A stretch of DNA of 64,000 nucleotides, taken from positions 63,270,058-63,334,057 of the forward strand of contig NW_026262668.1 of the NCBI RefSeq assembly GCF_021869535.1. The letters are read 5' to 3'. The notes under the pieces were generated by a model. It did no database searches and was not told the DNA's origin. It worked only from the letters and a program-made list of their open reading frames with translations. The position numbers and the translations under genes are program-made. Below, in pieces: positions 1 to 9,400 of this stretch. Source of the DNA: Mytilus californianus (Eukaryota > Mollusca > Bivalvia > Mytilida > Mytilidae). How positions within the stretch are numbered: position 1 is the first letter of the stretch; each line of letters starts with the position of its first letter.

Positions 1-1202
1 ATTATTGAATTTTTTTCGTCAGTGGGTTTATTGTTTTTATCAAATAGTGATTTTATTTCCTTCTTTGTGCCTCTTTTTTCTTCTGCTATTTTAAAGATTT
101 CAATATTTTCGATATCTTCTTTATAAAAACACTCTCGTGATCTGATTAATGTTCCCATTTTCTCTTTTGTTTCAATTGCTATTATTTCGTCCTTAATTGT
201 ATTTATTATAGTGCAATTTTGAGAGGGTTTTGCTTCTTCAACTATTAGAGAGTCATATAACTTATTCAACTTAGATTTACTAATTTTTGTTTGGACCCTT
301 GAGAAATTAATTGTTGTTTCTTTTATTTGTTTTTTTAGGATATCCCAACCTTTTAGAGGGTCATATTTCAGTTTATCTTCTCGCCATTGTTTAATAATAT
401 TTGATATTAATATGGTATAGTTTTCATTTTCAAGTAAGCTATTATTCATTTTCCAAAAACCACGACCCCATTTTTGCCGCTTATATTGTATGCTAATCTG
501 AACAATTTTATGATCTGACTTTTTATACGGAATATGTTTAATTTCTTTAATTTTATCAATAAATTCATTATCTGCGTAGAACCTGTCAATTCTAGTACGA
601 GTACCAGAGATGTTGTAGCACGTAAAATTTGCCTTGTCGTTATGTATTTCTCTAAAAACATCTTTAATTCTTAAAGCATCTTTAATACTTTTAAATTTAT
701 CTAGTATATATTTGTTAAGTCTGCAATTCATGTTATTTGAATCTATTTTGTCTTCTATGAAATTAAAATCTCCAGTCAATATATACTTATTTTTTGTACT
801 ATATTGTTCTAGATTTGAGACATAGTTTAGCGGAATGTCATAGAATAATCGTTGTTCCTCCCTCAAACCACATTGTGGTGCATAAAGGTTTAGAAGATTT
901 ATGACAGTATCATTATAAACGTAACTATTATGGATGAGTCTACCTTTTAACGGTGTTGGAACCCTATGAGATTTAAACAGTTTTAAATCTTTACTTATTA
1001 TTGTTATGACACCTGTAGATCTACTTGCACCATTTGAGAAGTCTACATTTTTATTAAATTTCTGTTTTATATCATGTATAACATCTGGTGACATATAACC
1101 AGTTTCTTGTAAACAGATAATGTCTATATTTCTATTGTCATCTAATATTTCATAAATTTTGTTTTCAAAACCATTTCTAATGTTCAATGTAAAGAGTAGC
1201 AT
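1..1202 (-). mobile_element. LINE ORF2, N-terminal endonuclease part (open at window edge)
   Basis: On the - strand an uninterrupted frame runs from an ATG at 1200-1202 to the left edge of the window (400 codons, no stop). It shows the hallmarks of the apurinic-type endonuclease of non-LTR retrotransposons: an early N-I-R-N box, LQETGY (metal-binding Glu, about residue 31), LLNLYAPQ, LTGDFNF (catalytic Asp/Asn) and KKSDHKIV near residue 235 (catalytic Asp-His). Such enzymes nick target DNA to prime reverse transcription. The reverse transcriptase would follow beyond position 1. The intact frame suggests a fairly young copy. The end of an ORF1-like frame lies about 100 bp upstream. LINE clade not resolved. 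Confidence 0.85.
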
Positions 1203-1300
1203 ATTAATGTAATTATATATGAAAAAAAAGAGTAAACAAAATATCAATATATGAGAGTGATTGTTATGATTAGACATTTTAATAGTTATATGGGAGGGGG

Positions 1301-1578
1301 TTAAGGATTTGCAGGACTAGTATTACTGCTTTTTTGCGTCTGAGTCTTTGCCAGTTTTTGATCTTTCCCTGTTTGAACAGAACTCTCAATGCTTAGTCTA
1401 TCTCTGTTTCTCTTTTTTTCCTGGTCCTTTTCTCTTTCCGAAATTTTTGTTTTGTCTTTTTCTTTATTTTTATCAACTCTCTTCGCACTTAATGATTTAC
1501 GTTTATGTAGGGGAGTTTTATCACTTGCTATGTCGCAACCATCTTTGACAGCATCAGAATATGGTTTGTTCGATGACG
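1301..1578 (-). mobile_element. LINE ORF1 C-terminal fragment
   Basis: A lysine/glutamate-rich frame on the - strand, with stretches such as KNKEKDKTKISEREKDQEKK, ends at a TAA at 1301-1303. The ORF2 start lies 98 bp further on. Composition (basic, low complexity) and position are those of the C-terminus of a LINE ORF1 nucleic-acid-binding protein. The frame is cut at about 1579, where LTR-element sequence begins, so the 5' part of the LINE has been displaced or lost. That it belongs to the same LINE as the ORF2 is inferred from spacing and strand. Confidence 0.55.
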
Positions 1579-1992
1579 ATTCTATTGTTGTTACTATCCT
1601 ACTCTGTTCTTACTTATTGAATTCACAACATATATACTATTTTATCATGACAAGTTTTGAGTAAATGAATTCACTCTAATTAGTACAAATTCATAATTAC
1701 AATTATGTCAACTAATTAATATAATAATACTGATGCTAATGAGAATGTCCAATTAATTACATAACACATAATTAACTCAACTTGAACTTGTCACATGAGG
1801 ATTTCTCAAAATTTATGACACCACAAATAATTAGAACTAGTCCAAATCTATACAAAATGCTGAAGGTCAAAATAACTCAAAATGCCTCTATGACAGATTG
1901 GCTCCTCCCCGGATAAAACACGTCCTCGTGTTTTCAATTTTAAAAAGTTAATGCCTATCAGAAATATTCAATGTTGAAAGTTTGTTTTTTTT
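1579..1992 (-). mobile_element. Partial second LTR plus ORF end of LTR element
   Basis: Positions 1579-1895 are nearly identical to 2078-2393 and to the matching part of 3433-3972. They are the outer part of the same LTR, truncated on the left. 1896-1992 repeats the last ~97 bp of the zinc-knuckle ORF found intact at 2386-3330. This is therefore a partial tandem copy (LTR plus 3' end of the ORF) placed behind the main element. The join to the next LTR piece at 1993 follows a T run. Confidence 0.75.
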
Positions 1993-3972
1993 TAAGATTT
2001 TCTTAATTTAATTCCAAACCAAAATCACATACAATGGTAAATGTCTATATAATATGACTCCTACAGTAATAATACAATTCTATTGTTGTTACTATCCTAC
2101 TCTGTTCTTACTTATTGAATTCACAACATATATACTATTTTATCATGACAAGTTTTGAGTAAACGAATTCACTCTAATTAGTACAAATTCATAATTACAA
2201 TTATGTCAACTAATTAATATAATAATACTGATGCTAATGAGAATGTCCAATTAATTACATAACACATAATTAACTCAACTTGAACTTGTCACATGATGAT
2301 TTCTCAAAATTTATGACACCACAAATAATTAGAACTAGTCCAAATCTATACAAAATGCTGAAGGTCAAAATAACTCAAAATGCCTCTATGACAGATTGGC
2401 TCCTCCCCGGATAAAACACGTCCTCGTGTTTTCAATTTTAAAAAGTTGATGCCTATCAGAAATATTCAATGTTGAAAGTCTGTTTTTTATGTCATCCCTG
2501 AATTCACCTAATGTTTGTTGTACTACATCTTTCATTTTGTCTTTGATATCTGCTGATGAATACACATTTCGTCTGCTATGCATTGGTTGATGATGGTTCA
2601 GTTGATTGTTTCTATATCTCAGATTACTTCCTCTGTTTGGTTGTGTTAGACCTACATGACCTACATTTAATCTCTGTTTTGCAGCACTTAATTCCTTTAA
2701 AAGTCTTTTATTTTCTTTCAGAACTTGATTGCGCTGGCCCTTAACAATTTCAAAGTCATAAGTTGTTGGATTCTTTTCTAATTTTTGTTTTAATTGTCTA
2801 TTAATTGATTCACATATTTCAACTTGTTCCTGAAAAGTTTTTGTCACTTCTTTATATTGAAATGTTTCTTCTTCCTTACATATTAATTTTTCTTTCAGCT
2901 CTTTCATTTCTTTATCACTTTTTGTCTTTTCCTGGTTAAGTTTTTCTTTCATTTTCTGTAGCTCAGTTTTCAAGCATTGTGTTGTGTCTATAGAGTTAAT
3001 AAAAGCTCCATTTCTTATACTTGAAAACGGCATTTCCTGTAATACTTTGCGTTTCTGTTTGAATTTGTCCATTCTTTCATGATCTCGTTCTTGTTTTCGA
3101 TTTGATTTTCTCTTGTGATATGTTACTTGCTTTGAACCTGTTGGTCTGGCAGCTTGAAATTTGGTGAAACACATCCTTGCATAATGTCCCTTTCTGCCAC
3201 ATTGATAACACATCTTCTTACAAGCATAACAAGTACCTTGTCTATGATATAAACCACACTTTCCACATAAATGTCTTTGGCTTGTGTTAAAGTTCCAGTA
3301 CTGCCACTGTGGTCGAAGATTGTAATCCATTCTGCTTGATGTATATATACTGGATAAGAAAACTCACTCTGAACTGGTATCTGGATCAGTATTGAACTAC
3401 TAAGTCAATATGCCTCAGGGTCCTCCACCATATGTAACAAAGAGGCTGCTGGCTTCCTTGTTACGGGGTCATAATTTTATACGTAAAATCATTAGAAAAA
3501 ACGTTGAGGTCAGCTAGAGATGCTGAAGACGTAAACTTAGCTCTGGCACTGAACTAATACCAAACTCACAGTAAGATTTTCTTAATTTAATTCCAAACCA
3601 AAATCACATACAATGGTAAATGTCTATATAATATGACTCCTACAGTAATAATACAATTCTATTGTTGTTACTATCCTACTCTGTTCTTACTTATTGAATT
3701 CACAACATATATACTATTTTATCATGACAAGTTTTGAGTAAACGAATTCACTCTAATTAGTACAAATTCATAATTACAATTATGTCAACTAATTAATATA
3801 ATAATACTGATGCTAATGAGAATGTCCAATTAATTACATAACACATAATTAACTCAACTTGAACTTGTCACATGAGGATTTCTCAAAATTTATGACACCA
3901 CAAATAATTAGAACTAGTCCAAATCTATACAAAATGCTGAAGGTCAAAATAACTCAAAATGCCTCTATGACA
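1993..3972 (-). mobile_element. Non-autonomous LTR retrotransposon with one ORF
   Basis: Read on the - strand: a 540-bp 5' LTR (3972 to 3433) starting TGTCATAGAGG and ending TTGTTACA; then a TGG-containing stretch (TATGGTGGAGGACC) where a tRNA primer site is expected; one ORF (3330 to 2386); a purine-rich stretch (GGGGAGGAGCC) resembling a polypurine tract; and a 3' LTR (2393 to 1993) that matches the first ~400 bp of the 5' LTR and is cut short. LTR pairs with TG...CA ends and internal priming sites define LTR retrotransposons. No protease, reverse transcriptase, RNase H or integrase fits in the ~1 kb interior, so it depends on another element's enzymes (inference). Confidence 0.7.
2386..3330 (-). 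CDS. Zinc-knuckle / coiled-coil protein of LTR element
   Basis: A 314-aa intact ORF occupies the interior of the LTR element. Near its N-terminus it has a zinc-knuckle-like cluster: C22-x2-C25-x3-H29-x4-C34, then a canonical CCHC knuckle CYQCGRKGHYARMC at 41-54. A basic segment (about 60-95) and a long predicted coiled coil (about 115-235, heptad-like K/E-rich) follow. The last residues overlap the LTR start (stop TAG at 2386-2388). CCHC knuckles bind RNA/ssDNA in Gag nucleocapsids. The order here (knuckles first, coiled coil after) is the reverse of ordinary Gag, where the capsid precedes the nucleocapsid. Function as a packaging protein is inference; I recognise no capsid fold. Confidence 0.65.
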   Translation of the reverse strand: MDYNLRPQWQYWNFNTSQRHLCGKCGLYHRQGTCYACKKMCYQCGRKGHYARMCFTKFQAARPTGSKQVTYHKRKSNRKQERDHERMDKFKQKRKVLQEMPFSSIRNGAFINSIDTTQCLKTELQKMKEKLNQEKTKSDKEMKELKEKLICKEEETFQYKEVTKTFQEQVEICESINRQLKQKLEKNPTTYDFEIVKGQRNQVLKENKRLLKELSAAKQRLNVGHVGLTQPNRGSNLRYRNNQLNHHQPMHSRRNVYSSADIKDKMKDVVQQTLGEFRDDIKNRLSTLNISDRHQLFKIENTRTCFIRGGANLS

Positions 3973-4140
3973 TATGGAGTTCAGTACACAAGAGAAGCGA
4001 AAGATACCATAGGGATATTCAAACTCATAAGTCAAAAACAAACTGACAATGCCATTGCAAAAAACAAAAAACGACCAAAAGAAAAGCAACAGTAAACAAA
4101 ACACAACATAGAAAACTAAAGACACTACATGTATTTATTT
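3973..4140 (-). mobile_element. 3' tail fragment of a retroelement (mussel repeat)
   Basis: On the - strand this reads as the tail seen in + orientation at about 32650-32820. Both contain a stretch translating as TxEFExPxxIxxF (compare TYEFEYPYGIFRF here with TNEFECPFSILPIF there). At 32 kb the same tail follows a degenerate retroelement ORF, so this piece is a 5'-truncated copy. It abuts the outer edge of the 5' LTR and may be the DNA into which the LTR element inserted. Confidence 0.5.
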
Positions 4141-4274
4141 CTTTTAATCATCAATAACTGACCTTATATAGCTGTTAATGTTTCTGATTTTGGTAATACT
4201 TTTAACATGTCACCTGCATAGAAATATTATGTTTAGTTTTTTATACGACTGCAAAAAAATTTTTGTGGTCGTAT

Positions 4275-4352
4275 ATTGGTATGACGTTGGCGTCGTCCGG
4301 CGTCGTCGTCCGGCGTCATCGTCGTCGTCGTCGTCTGGCGTCGTCCGGCGTC
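4275..4352 (+). repeat. CGTC/CGG-rich low-complexity stretch
   Basis: Short imperfect iterations of gtcgtc and gtccggc form a GC-rich island in AT-rich DNA. It belongs to the left end of the composite element. Confidence 0.8.
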
Positions 4353-4389
4353 GTCCGAAGACACATTGGTTTTCGCACTCTAACTTTAG

Positions 4390-5120
4390 TTTAAGTGAAT
4401 GGATCTCTATGAAATTTTACCACAAAAGGAAGGTTGGGATTGATTTTGGGGGTTATGGTACTAACAGTAAAGGAATTAGGGGCCAAAAAGGGGCCAAAAA
4501 TAAGCATTTTTGTAACTTCCAGACATAACTTGTGTGTTAGTGTATGGATCTCTCTGACATTGTACCACAAGGTTCCATATCACAAAAGGAATGCTGGGAT
4601 TGATTTTGGGGGTAATTGCCTCAACATTTTAGGAATTAGGGGCCAAAAAAGGGTAAAAAAACAAGCATTTTTCTAGTTTCATGACAATAACTTGTGTGTA
4701 AGTATATGGATCTTTCTGAAATTGTACTACAAGGTTCCATATCACAAAAGGAAAGCTGGAATTGAGTTTGGGGGTAATTGCCGAAACGTTTAGGAATTGG
4801 GGGCCAAAAAGGGGCCAAAAATAAGCATTTTTCTAGTTTCAGGACAATAACTTGTGTGTAAGTGTATGGATCTTTCTGAAATTGTACTGCAAGGTTCCAT
4901 ATCACAAAGGGAAAGCTGGGTTTGAGTTTGGGGGTAATTGCCCTAAATGTTTAGGAATTTGGGGCCAAAAAGGGCCCAAAAAACACATTTTTCTAAATTC
5001 CAGACAATAACTTGTGTTCAAGTGTATGGATCTCTCTGAAATTGTACTGCAAGGTACCATACCACAAAGGGAAGGCTGGGATTGAGTTTGGGGGTGATGA
5101 ATCATAAGGGGGTTCAAAAA
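4390..5120 (+). repeat. Tandem array, ~160-bp unit, about 5 copies
   Basis: The phrase ggatctctctgaaattgtac recurs near 4399, 4546, 4708, 4869 and 5028, with associated blocks 'ggaattaggggccaaaaagg' and 'ataacttgtgtgtaagtgta'. Spacing is 147-162 bp and copies differ by substitutions and small indels. Small ORFs here on both strands are by-products of the periodicity. Confidence 0.85.
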
Positions 5121-5126
5121 ATTTGG

Positions 5127-5200
5127 GGGGGGGGATTTTTTTTTTTTCCTTTTTTTTCTGTTTTTCCTTTTTTTTTTCTTTTAAAATTTTCCTTTAAAGT
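5127..5200 (+). repeat. G8 / poly-T low-complexity stretch
   Basis: A run of G followed by long T runs broken by C. No coding or regulatory signal is visible. Confidence 0.8.
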
Positions 5201-5290
5201 TGGTTATTTCTGATTTATATTTAAAAGCAAATAATAATAATATGGTAGGAGATACACACCAAACAGGATGTGTAAATTATTATATAGTAA

Positions 5291-5514
5291 GTATTGTGCA
5301 ATAGCAAGAAATTTTCAATTGCACAGTATTGCACAATAGCAAGAAATCTTCAATTGCACAGTATTGCGCAATAGCAAGAAATTTTCAATTGCACAGTATT
5401 GCGCAATAGCAAGAAATATTCAATAGCACAATATTGCGCAATAGCAAGAAATTGTCAATTGTACAGTATTGCGCAATAGCAAGAAATATTTAATTGCACA
5501 GTATTGTGCAAAAG
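5291..5514 (+). repeat. 35-bp minisatellite, 6.4 copies, palindromic core
   Basis: Exact period of 35 bp: each unit reads approximately gtattgcgcaatagcaagaa followed by attttcaattgcaca. Units differ at a few positions. The core TATTGCGCAATA is a perfect 12-bp palindrome in most units and a second palindrome, CAATTG, follows. There are no unique spacers, so this is not a CRISPR array. It sits inside the composite element. Confidence 0.9.
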
Positions 5515-5564
5515 AACTTCATATAATTGCTTATTTCTTGACCAATTTCAATGGGGTTTTATTC

Positions 5565-6165
5565 TTGAATTCTTGGGGTTCTATAATATGCTGAATCTAA
5601 CCGTGTATTTAGTTTTTGGATTTTGGGCCCCGTTTTTAAATTGGTCCACATTGAGGTCCAAAGGGTCCAAAATTAAACTTTGTTTGATTTCATCAAAAAT
5701 TGAATTATTGGGGTTCTTTGATATGCCGAATCTAACCGTGTATTTAGATTCTTAATTTTTGGTTCCATTTTCAAATTGGTCTACATTAAGGTCCAAAGGG
5801 TCCAAAATTAAACTTAGTTTGATTTTAACAAAAATTGAATTCTTAGGGTTCTTTGATATGCTGAATCTAAACATGTATTTAGATTTTTGATTATGGGCCC
5901 AGTTTTCAAGTTGGTCCAAATCGGGGTCCAAAATTAAACTTTGTTTGATTTCAACAAAAATTGAATATATGGGGTTGTTTGATATGCTGAATCTAACCAT
6001 GTATTTAGATTTTTGATTTTTGGGCCCCATTATCAACTTTGTCCACATTGAGGTCAAAAGGGTCCAAAATTAAACTTTGTTTGATTTCATCAAAAATTGA
6101 ATTCTTGGGGTTCTTTGATATGCTGAATCTAACCATGTATTTAGATTTTGGATATTGGACCATAA
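5565..6165 (+). repeat. Tandem array, ~130-bp unit, about 5 copies
   Basis: The phrase ggttctttgatatgctgaat recurs near 5576, 5709, 5846, 5972 and 6108. Each is followed by a block with 'gggccc', 'ttggtccacattgaggtcca' and 'aaattaaactttgtttgatt'. Copies diverge mildly. It forms the right half of the composite element. Confidence 0.85.
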
Positions 6166-6393
6166 TAGGTGAATGTCCAATTTAAAATTTTTAAGTTCTT
6201 AGACCACATTCATTCTGTGTAAGAAACCTATGCTGTGTCAAATATTTAATCACAATCCAAATGCAAAGCTGTATCAAGCTTGAATGTTGTGTCCATACTT
6301 GGCCCAACTGTTCAGGGTTCGACCTCTGCGGTCGTATCAAGCTGCGCCCTGCGGAGCATTTTATTTTTGTATGTTTTAAATCAATCTTTTCAG

Positions 6394-6462
6394 CAATGAC
6401 CAGGAATATATACTGAAAACAGACAAGACACATAATATAGATATTTTTAAATCATTTTTGTC
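6394..6462 (+). CDS. PIP5KL1: PIP5KL1-like exon (a): ATP-site lysine strand
   Basis: Acceptor tcttttcag ends at 6393 and a consensus donor gtaagtatg begins at 6463. The exon encodes NDQEYILKTDKTHNIDIFKS then FL, plus a split Ser. The Lys in ILKT aligns with the ATP-binding Lys of PIPKs. It is the most 5' exon I can support. Its first base completes a codon from an upstream exon. Confidence 0.75.
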
Positions 6463-9400
6463 GTAAGTATGTACTTAAGCAGAATCATGTTCTTATATAT
6501 AACTGCTTAATATTTTGTTTTATTTATGATATCAAATAATAGAGGGCTAACCAGAAACATAACAAATTAGGTATGTGGTCAGATAGTTTTGGTATAACAG
6601 TAACCTTGGTCATAAGGTTGATCAATTAAAAAAGTATTTTAATGTAAAGATAATCTTTTGGTATTCACATGGTATCCACTGAATGATCAAAACAAGAATT
6701 TCAATGCAAAATGATACCAGATATAAAATAAGGAGATTTGGTATGATTGCCAATGAGACTTCTATGCACCAGAGTCTAAATAAAGTGGATTTAAGCAACT
6801 ATAGGTTACTGTGTAGCCTTCAGCAAGGAGCAAACCCCATACTGTATAATCAGCTTTAACCGGTCAGATGTTAGCATTTAGTGACTTTTAATATTCAAAT
6901 CTGATGTAACACAACACATGTATAAATTTTATTTAGTAAACACAGAATTTACCCTTCTGTGAAAGTACATAACAAGAAAATAATACTTAAGGTTAATCGA
7001 CCATATTTGCCTTTTTATTTTGTAATAGTTATTCTAATTTAAAGTATGTGGTACTTGTAGTACTTATTACATCAATATCAAAGGAAGTCTTTTATAAATT
7101 ATTTCTTGTATTTTAGAGAATATTTAGACCATTTTCAGCTGTATCCCCATTCACTCATTGTCAAATTTCTTGGAGTTTACTCATTAGAAGGCCCTGGTTT
7201 TCCAAAGGTTAGTTAATAATTAAAGTATGAATGAAAAGAGAGGTGGGGTATACATCAATGTCACAGCAACTAAACTACACAAAAGTCCAAAAGACATCTA
7301 GCCGTCTTCTCACATAGGAGTGAATTCCATTGATAATCACAATGTAAAGTTGGATCACTATCAGAATGTAAATTGGATCTAAAAATCAAAGAAAAAATAA
7401 GAAAAGTTTTTGAATATATTAAATTTTCTGCCCTTAAATGGGCATAAGCTACAAGATATAAAAAAAATTAACATATGATTTTTTTTTTCTTGTTCAATCA
7501 TTTATAAGGAAAGTGAATGGTGAAATAATTATTCGCTTTTATCAGCTAGTTTAGTTCAATTTTGTCAAAATAAACTAAGAAACATTGCTGATGAATTATT
7601 CACTTGCAAGTGAATAATTCGACCTCATTGAATCCGTATTCATGTGACCTTCAATTTAACCCATAAGCTAGAGATTGGTTACGCTTGTATTAGTCGTGTT
7701 CAGCCATTAAAAGGAAAAGAATGTCAACATTGAAAGTGAAACAAAGGTGAACCATTTCGTTGACTGATTTGATCAATAAAAATCATTCTTATACAGGTAA
7801 AAACGATGATTAAGTTATTTTTTTTAACCTATAACATGAAATCAAACAGATCTAGAAAAGTCCAATTGCACGAGGTCCCTATCTATTTATATTTATGTTT
7901 ATGTTTATATCGGGTTATGTGACCATCGGCAGTCTTCAGAGATCATCTCGATGGTTAATTCGATGGCGTCTAGACTAAAATACACACGTAATGCTGATAT
8001 ATATTATCAAATCCATGCTTTGTAAATTATTTATTTCAGACTTATTGTAAATTGAATATACGTTTTAGTATGTTATAAATCAAATATGAGAATTTAATTC
8101 AAATGGGTGAACATGAATTTGACAGCTAATGCCCCTTTAATCCTGGTTTACCAACCTTGCAGAACATACATATTGTATTAATTGTTAATTTGTTCTCTTC
8201 CTAAATATGCATGAAATATTTGCTACTGGACATTAAACAAGCAACAATCAATGGTAATATACTGCATACAAGGAGAAGATGTTCCCAATTGATTTAATTG
8301 TGATGTATCCTTTTGCTATGGTTTTGCAAATAAGATATTTTTAAAATAAATGGCTTACTTAGTTTCTTTCATAGTACATGTACTGTACTTCAAAATTTTC
8401 AAATTTAGAGAAATGTACTAAAGTGTAAAGTGACAAGCAACTAATTGTTCTTAAATTATTTTTGATTATATTATTTTTCTAAATTTCAGACACATTTTTT
8501 AGCTATGCAGAATATATTTTACCCTCCTCAAAGAATTGAAACAAGATTCGATATCAAAGGGTGTACGAAAAATAGATATCAAAAGGTATAGTATATTGCA
8601 ATGATTGACACATAGTTTGTAAGTTGATTAAATTGCAAAATTTTCAAATTTAGATAAATGAACTAAAATGAAGAGTTTCAAGCAACTACCATCAACTGGA
8701 AATTAATACACCTGTTCATTATTATAAAGACTTTAAATAAAAAATAATCCAATAGTTAGAATAGAAATGCACTCATTACAATTTATTTTTCCTTTATTCG
8801 CCTTATATTTGTATTTCATAACATGCCAACATTATAGTGGATAACTGCACTTCACAACAAGCAAATTCTTTTTTTTTCATATTTTATATTTGTTCAGTAG
8901 TAACAAATATAATAACAGTGATTATGCCTGACACAGGTAGTCTTGCAAAATCTTTTCTGAAGAAGCATAACTTGGTGGTTATCTCCCCTGAAATCTCCCA
9001 TGATGTTTATAGATATGGATACTTGTGTGGGACAAAATTATTTATTGTTATATACTAAAATGTAGTTATTTAAATGCTTTGACTTTTGTTACAGCCCAAC
9101 TCTTCCGAAAGAAATATTTTAACAATATTAAAAGATGTGAATTTTCTTCATGAATCTATTGATCTTGGTAAGTGTTAATATCTAAAACTGTTTATTGCTT
9201 TTGATTGATTGATTTGTTGGTGTTTAACACTTGTTTCAGGAATATTAGCTATATCATGGCAGCGAGTTTTAATTTTCTTGGTGGAAGAAGCCAAAGTGCT
9301 CGCAGAGAACTACAGCCTTTGGCAGGAAAACTTGAAATCCCAGTCAATTAAGATTGGAGTTGAACACATCTGTCACATACAGGGTTCGAAATCACAACCT

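Larger units (their letters stand above)
4225..6360 (+). mobile_element. Composite hairpin-ended element with two tandem arrays
   Basis: A ~2.1-kb repeat unit. It begins with an inverted repeat (atacgac...gtcgtat at 4233-4275) and a GTC/CGTC-rich stretch, and ends with a GC-rich hairpin-prone tail containing cgacctctgcggtcgtat and gccctgcggagc (about 6318-6358). Between them are an array of ~160-bp units, a T-rich stretch, a 35-bp minisatellite and an array of ~130-bp units. Bivalve 'pearl' elements and Helentron-associated elements have this plan: short unique ends around central tandem repeats. Assignment to that group is inference. The right end lies 34 bp before a PIP5KL1-like exon. Confidence 0.6.

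Noticed and set aside
446-661. 71-codon - strand frame
   Set aside because: It is an alternative frame inside the LINE endonuclease ORF, which reads through in another - frame with GDFN and SDH motifs.
1348-1664. Hydrophobic + strand ORFs of 66 and 91 codons
   Set aside because: Antisense to the Lys/Glu-rich ORF1 end; AAA/GAA codons read backwards give Phe/Ser/Leu and mimic membrane proteins.
4178-5117. Several ORFs of 70-116 codons on both strands
   Set aside because: They follow the ~160-bp tandem repeat and repeat themselves; products of periodicity, not genes.
5291-5514. Regular short repeats resembling a CRISPR array
   Set aside because: Units are contiguous with no unique spacers, in eukaryotic intron/repeat DNA; a minisatellite.
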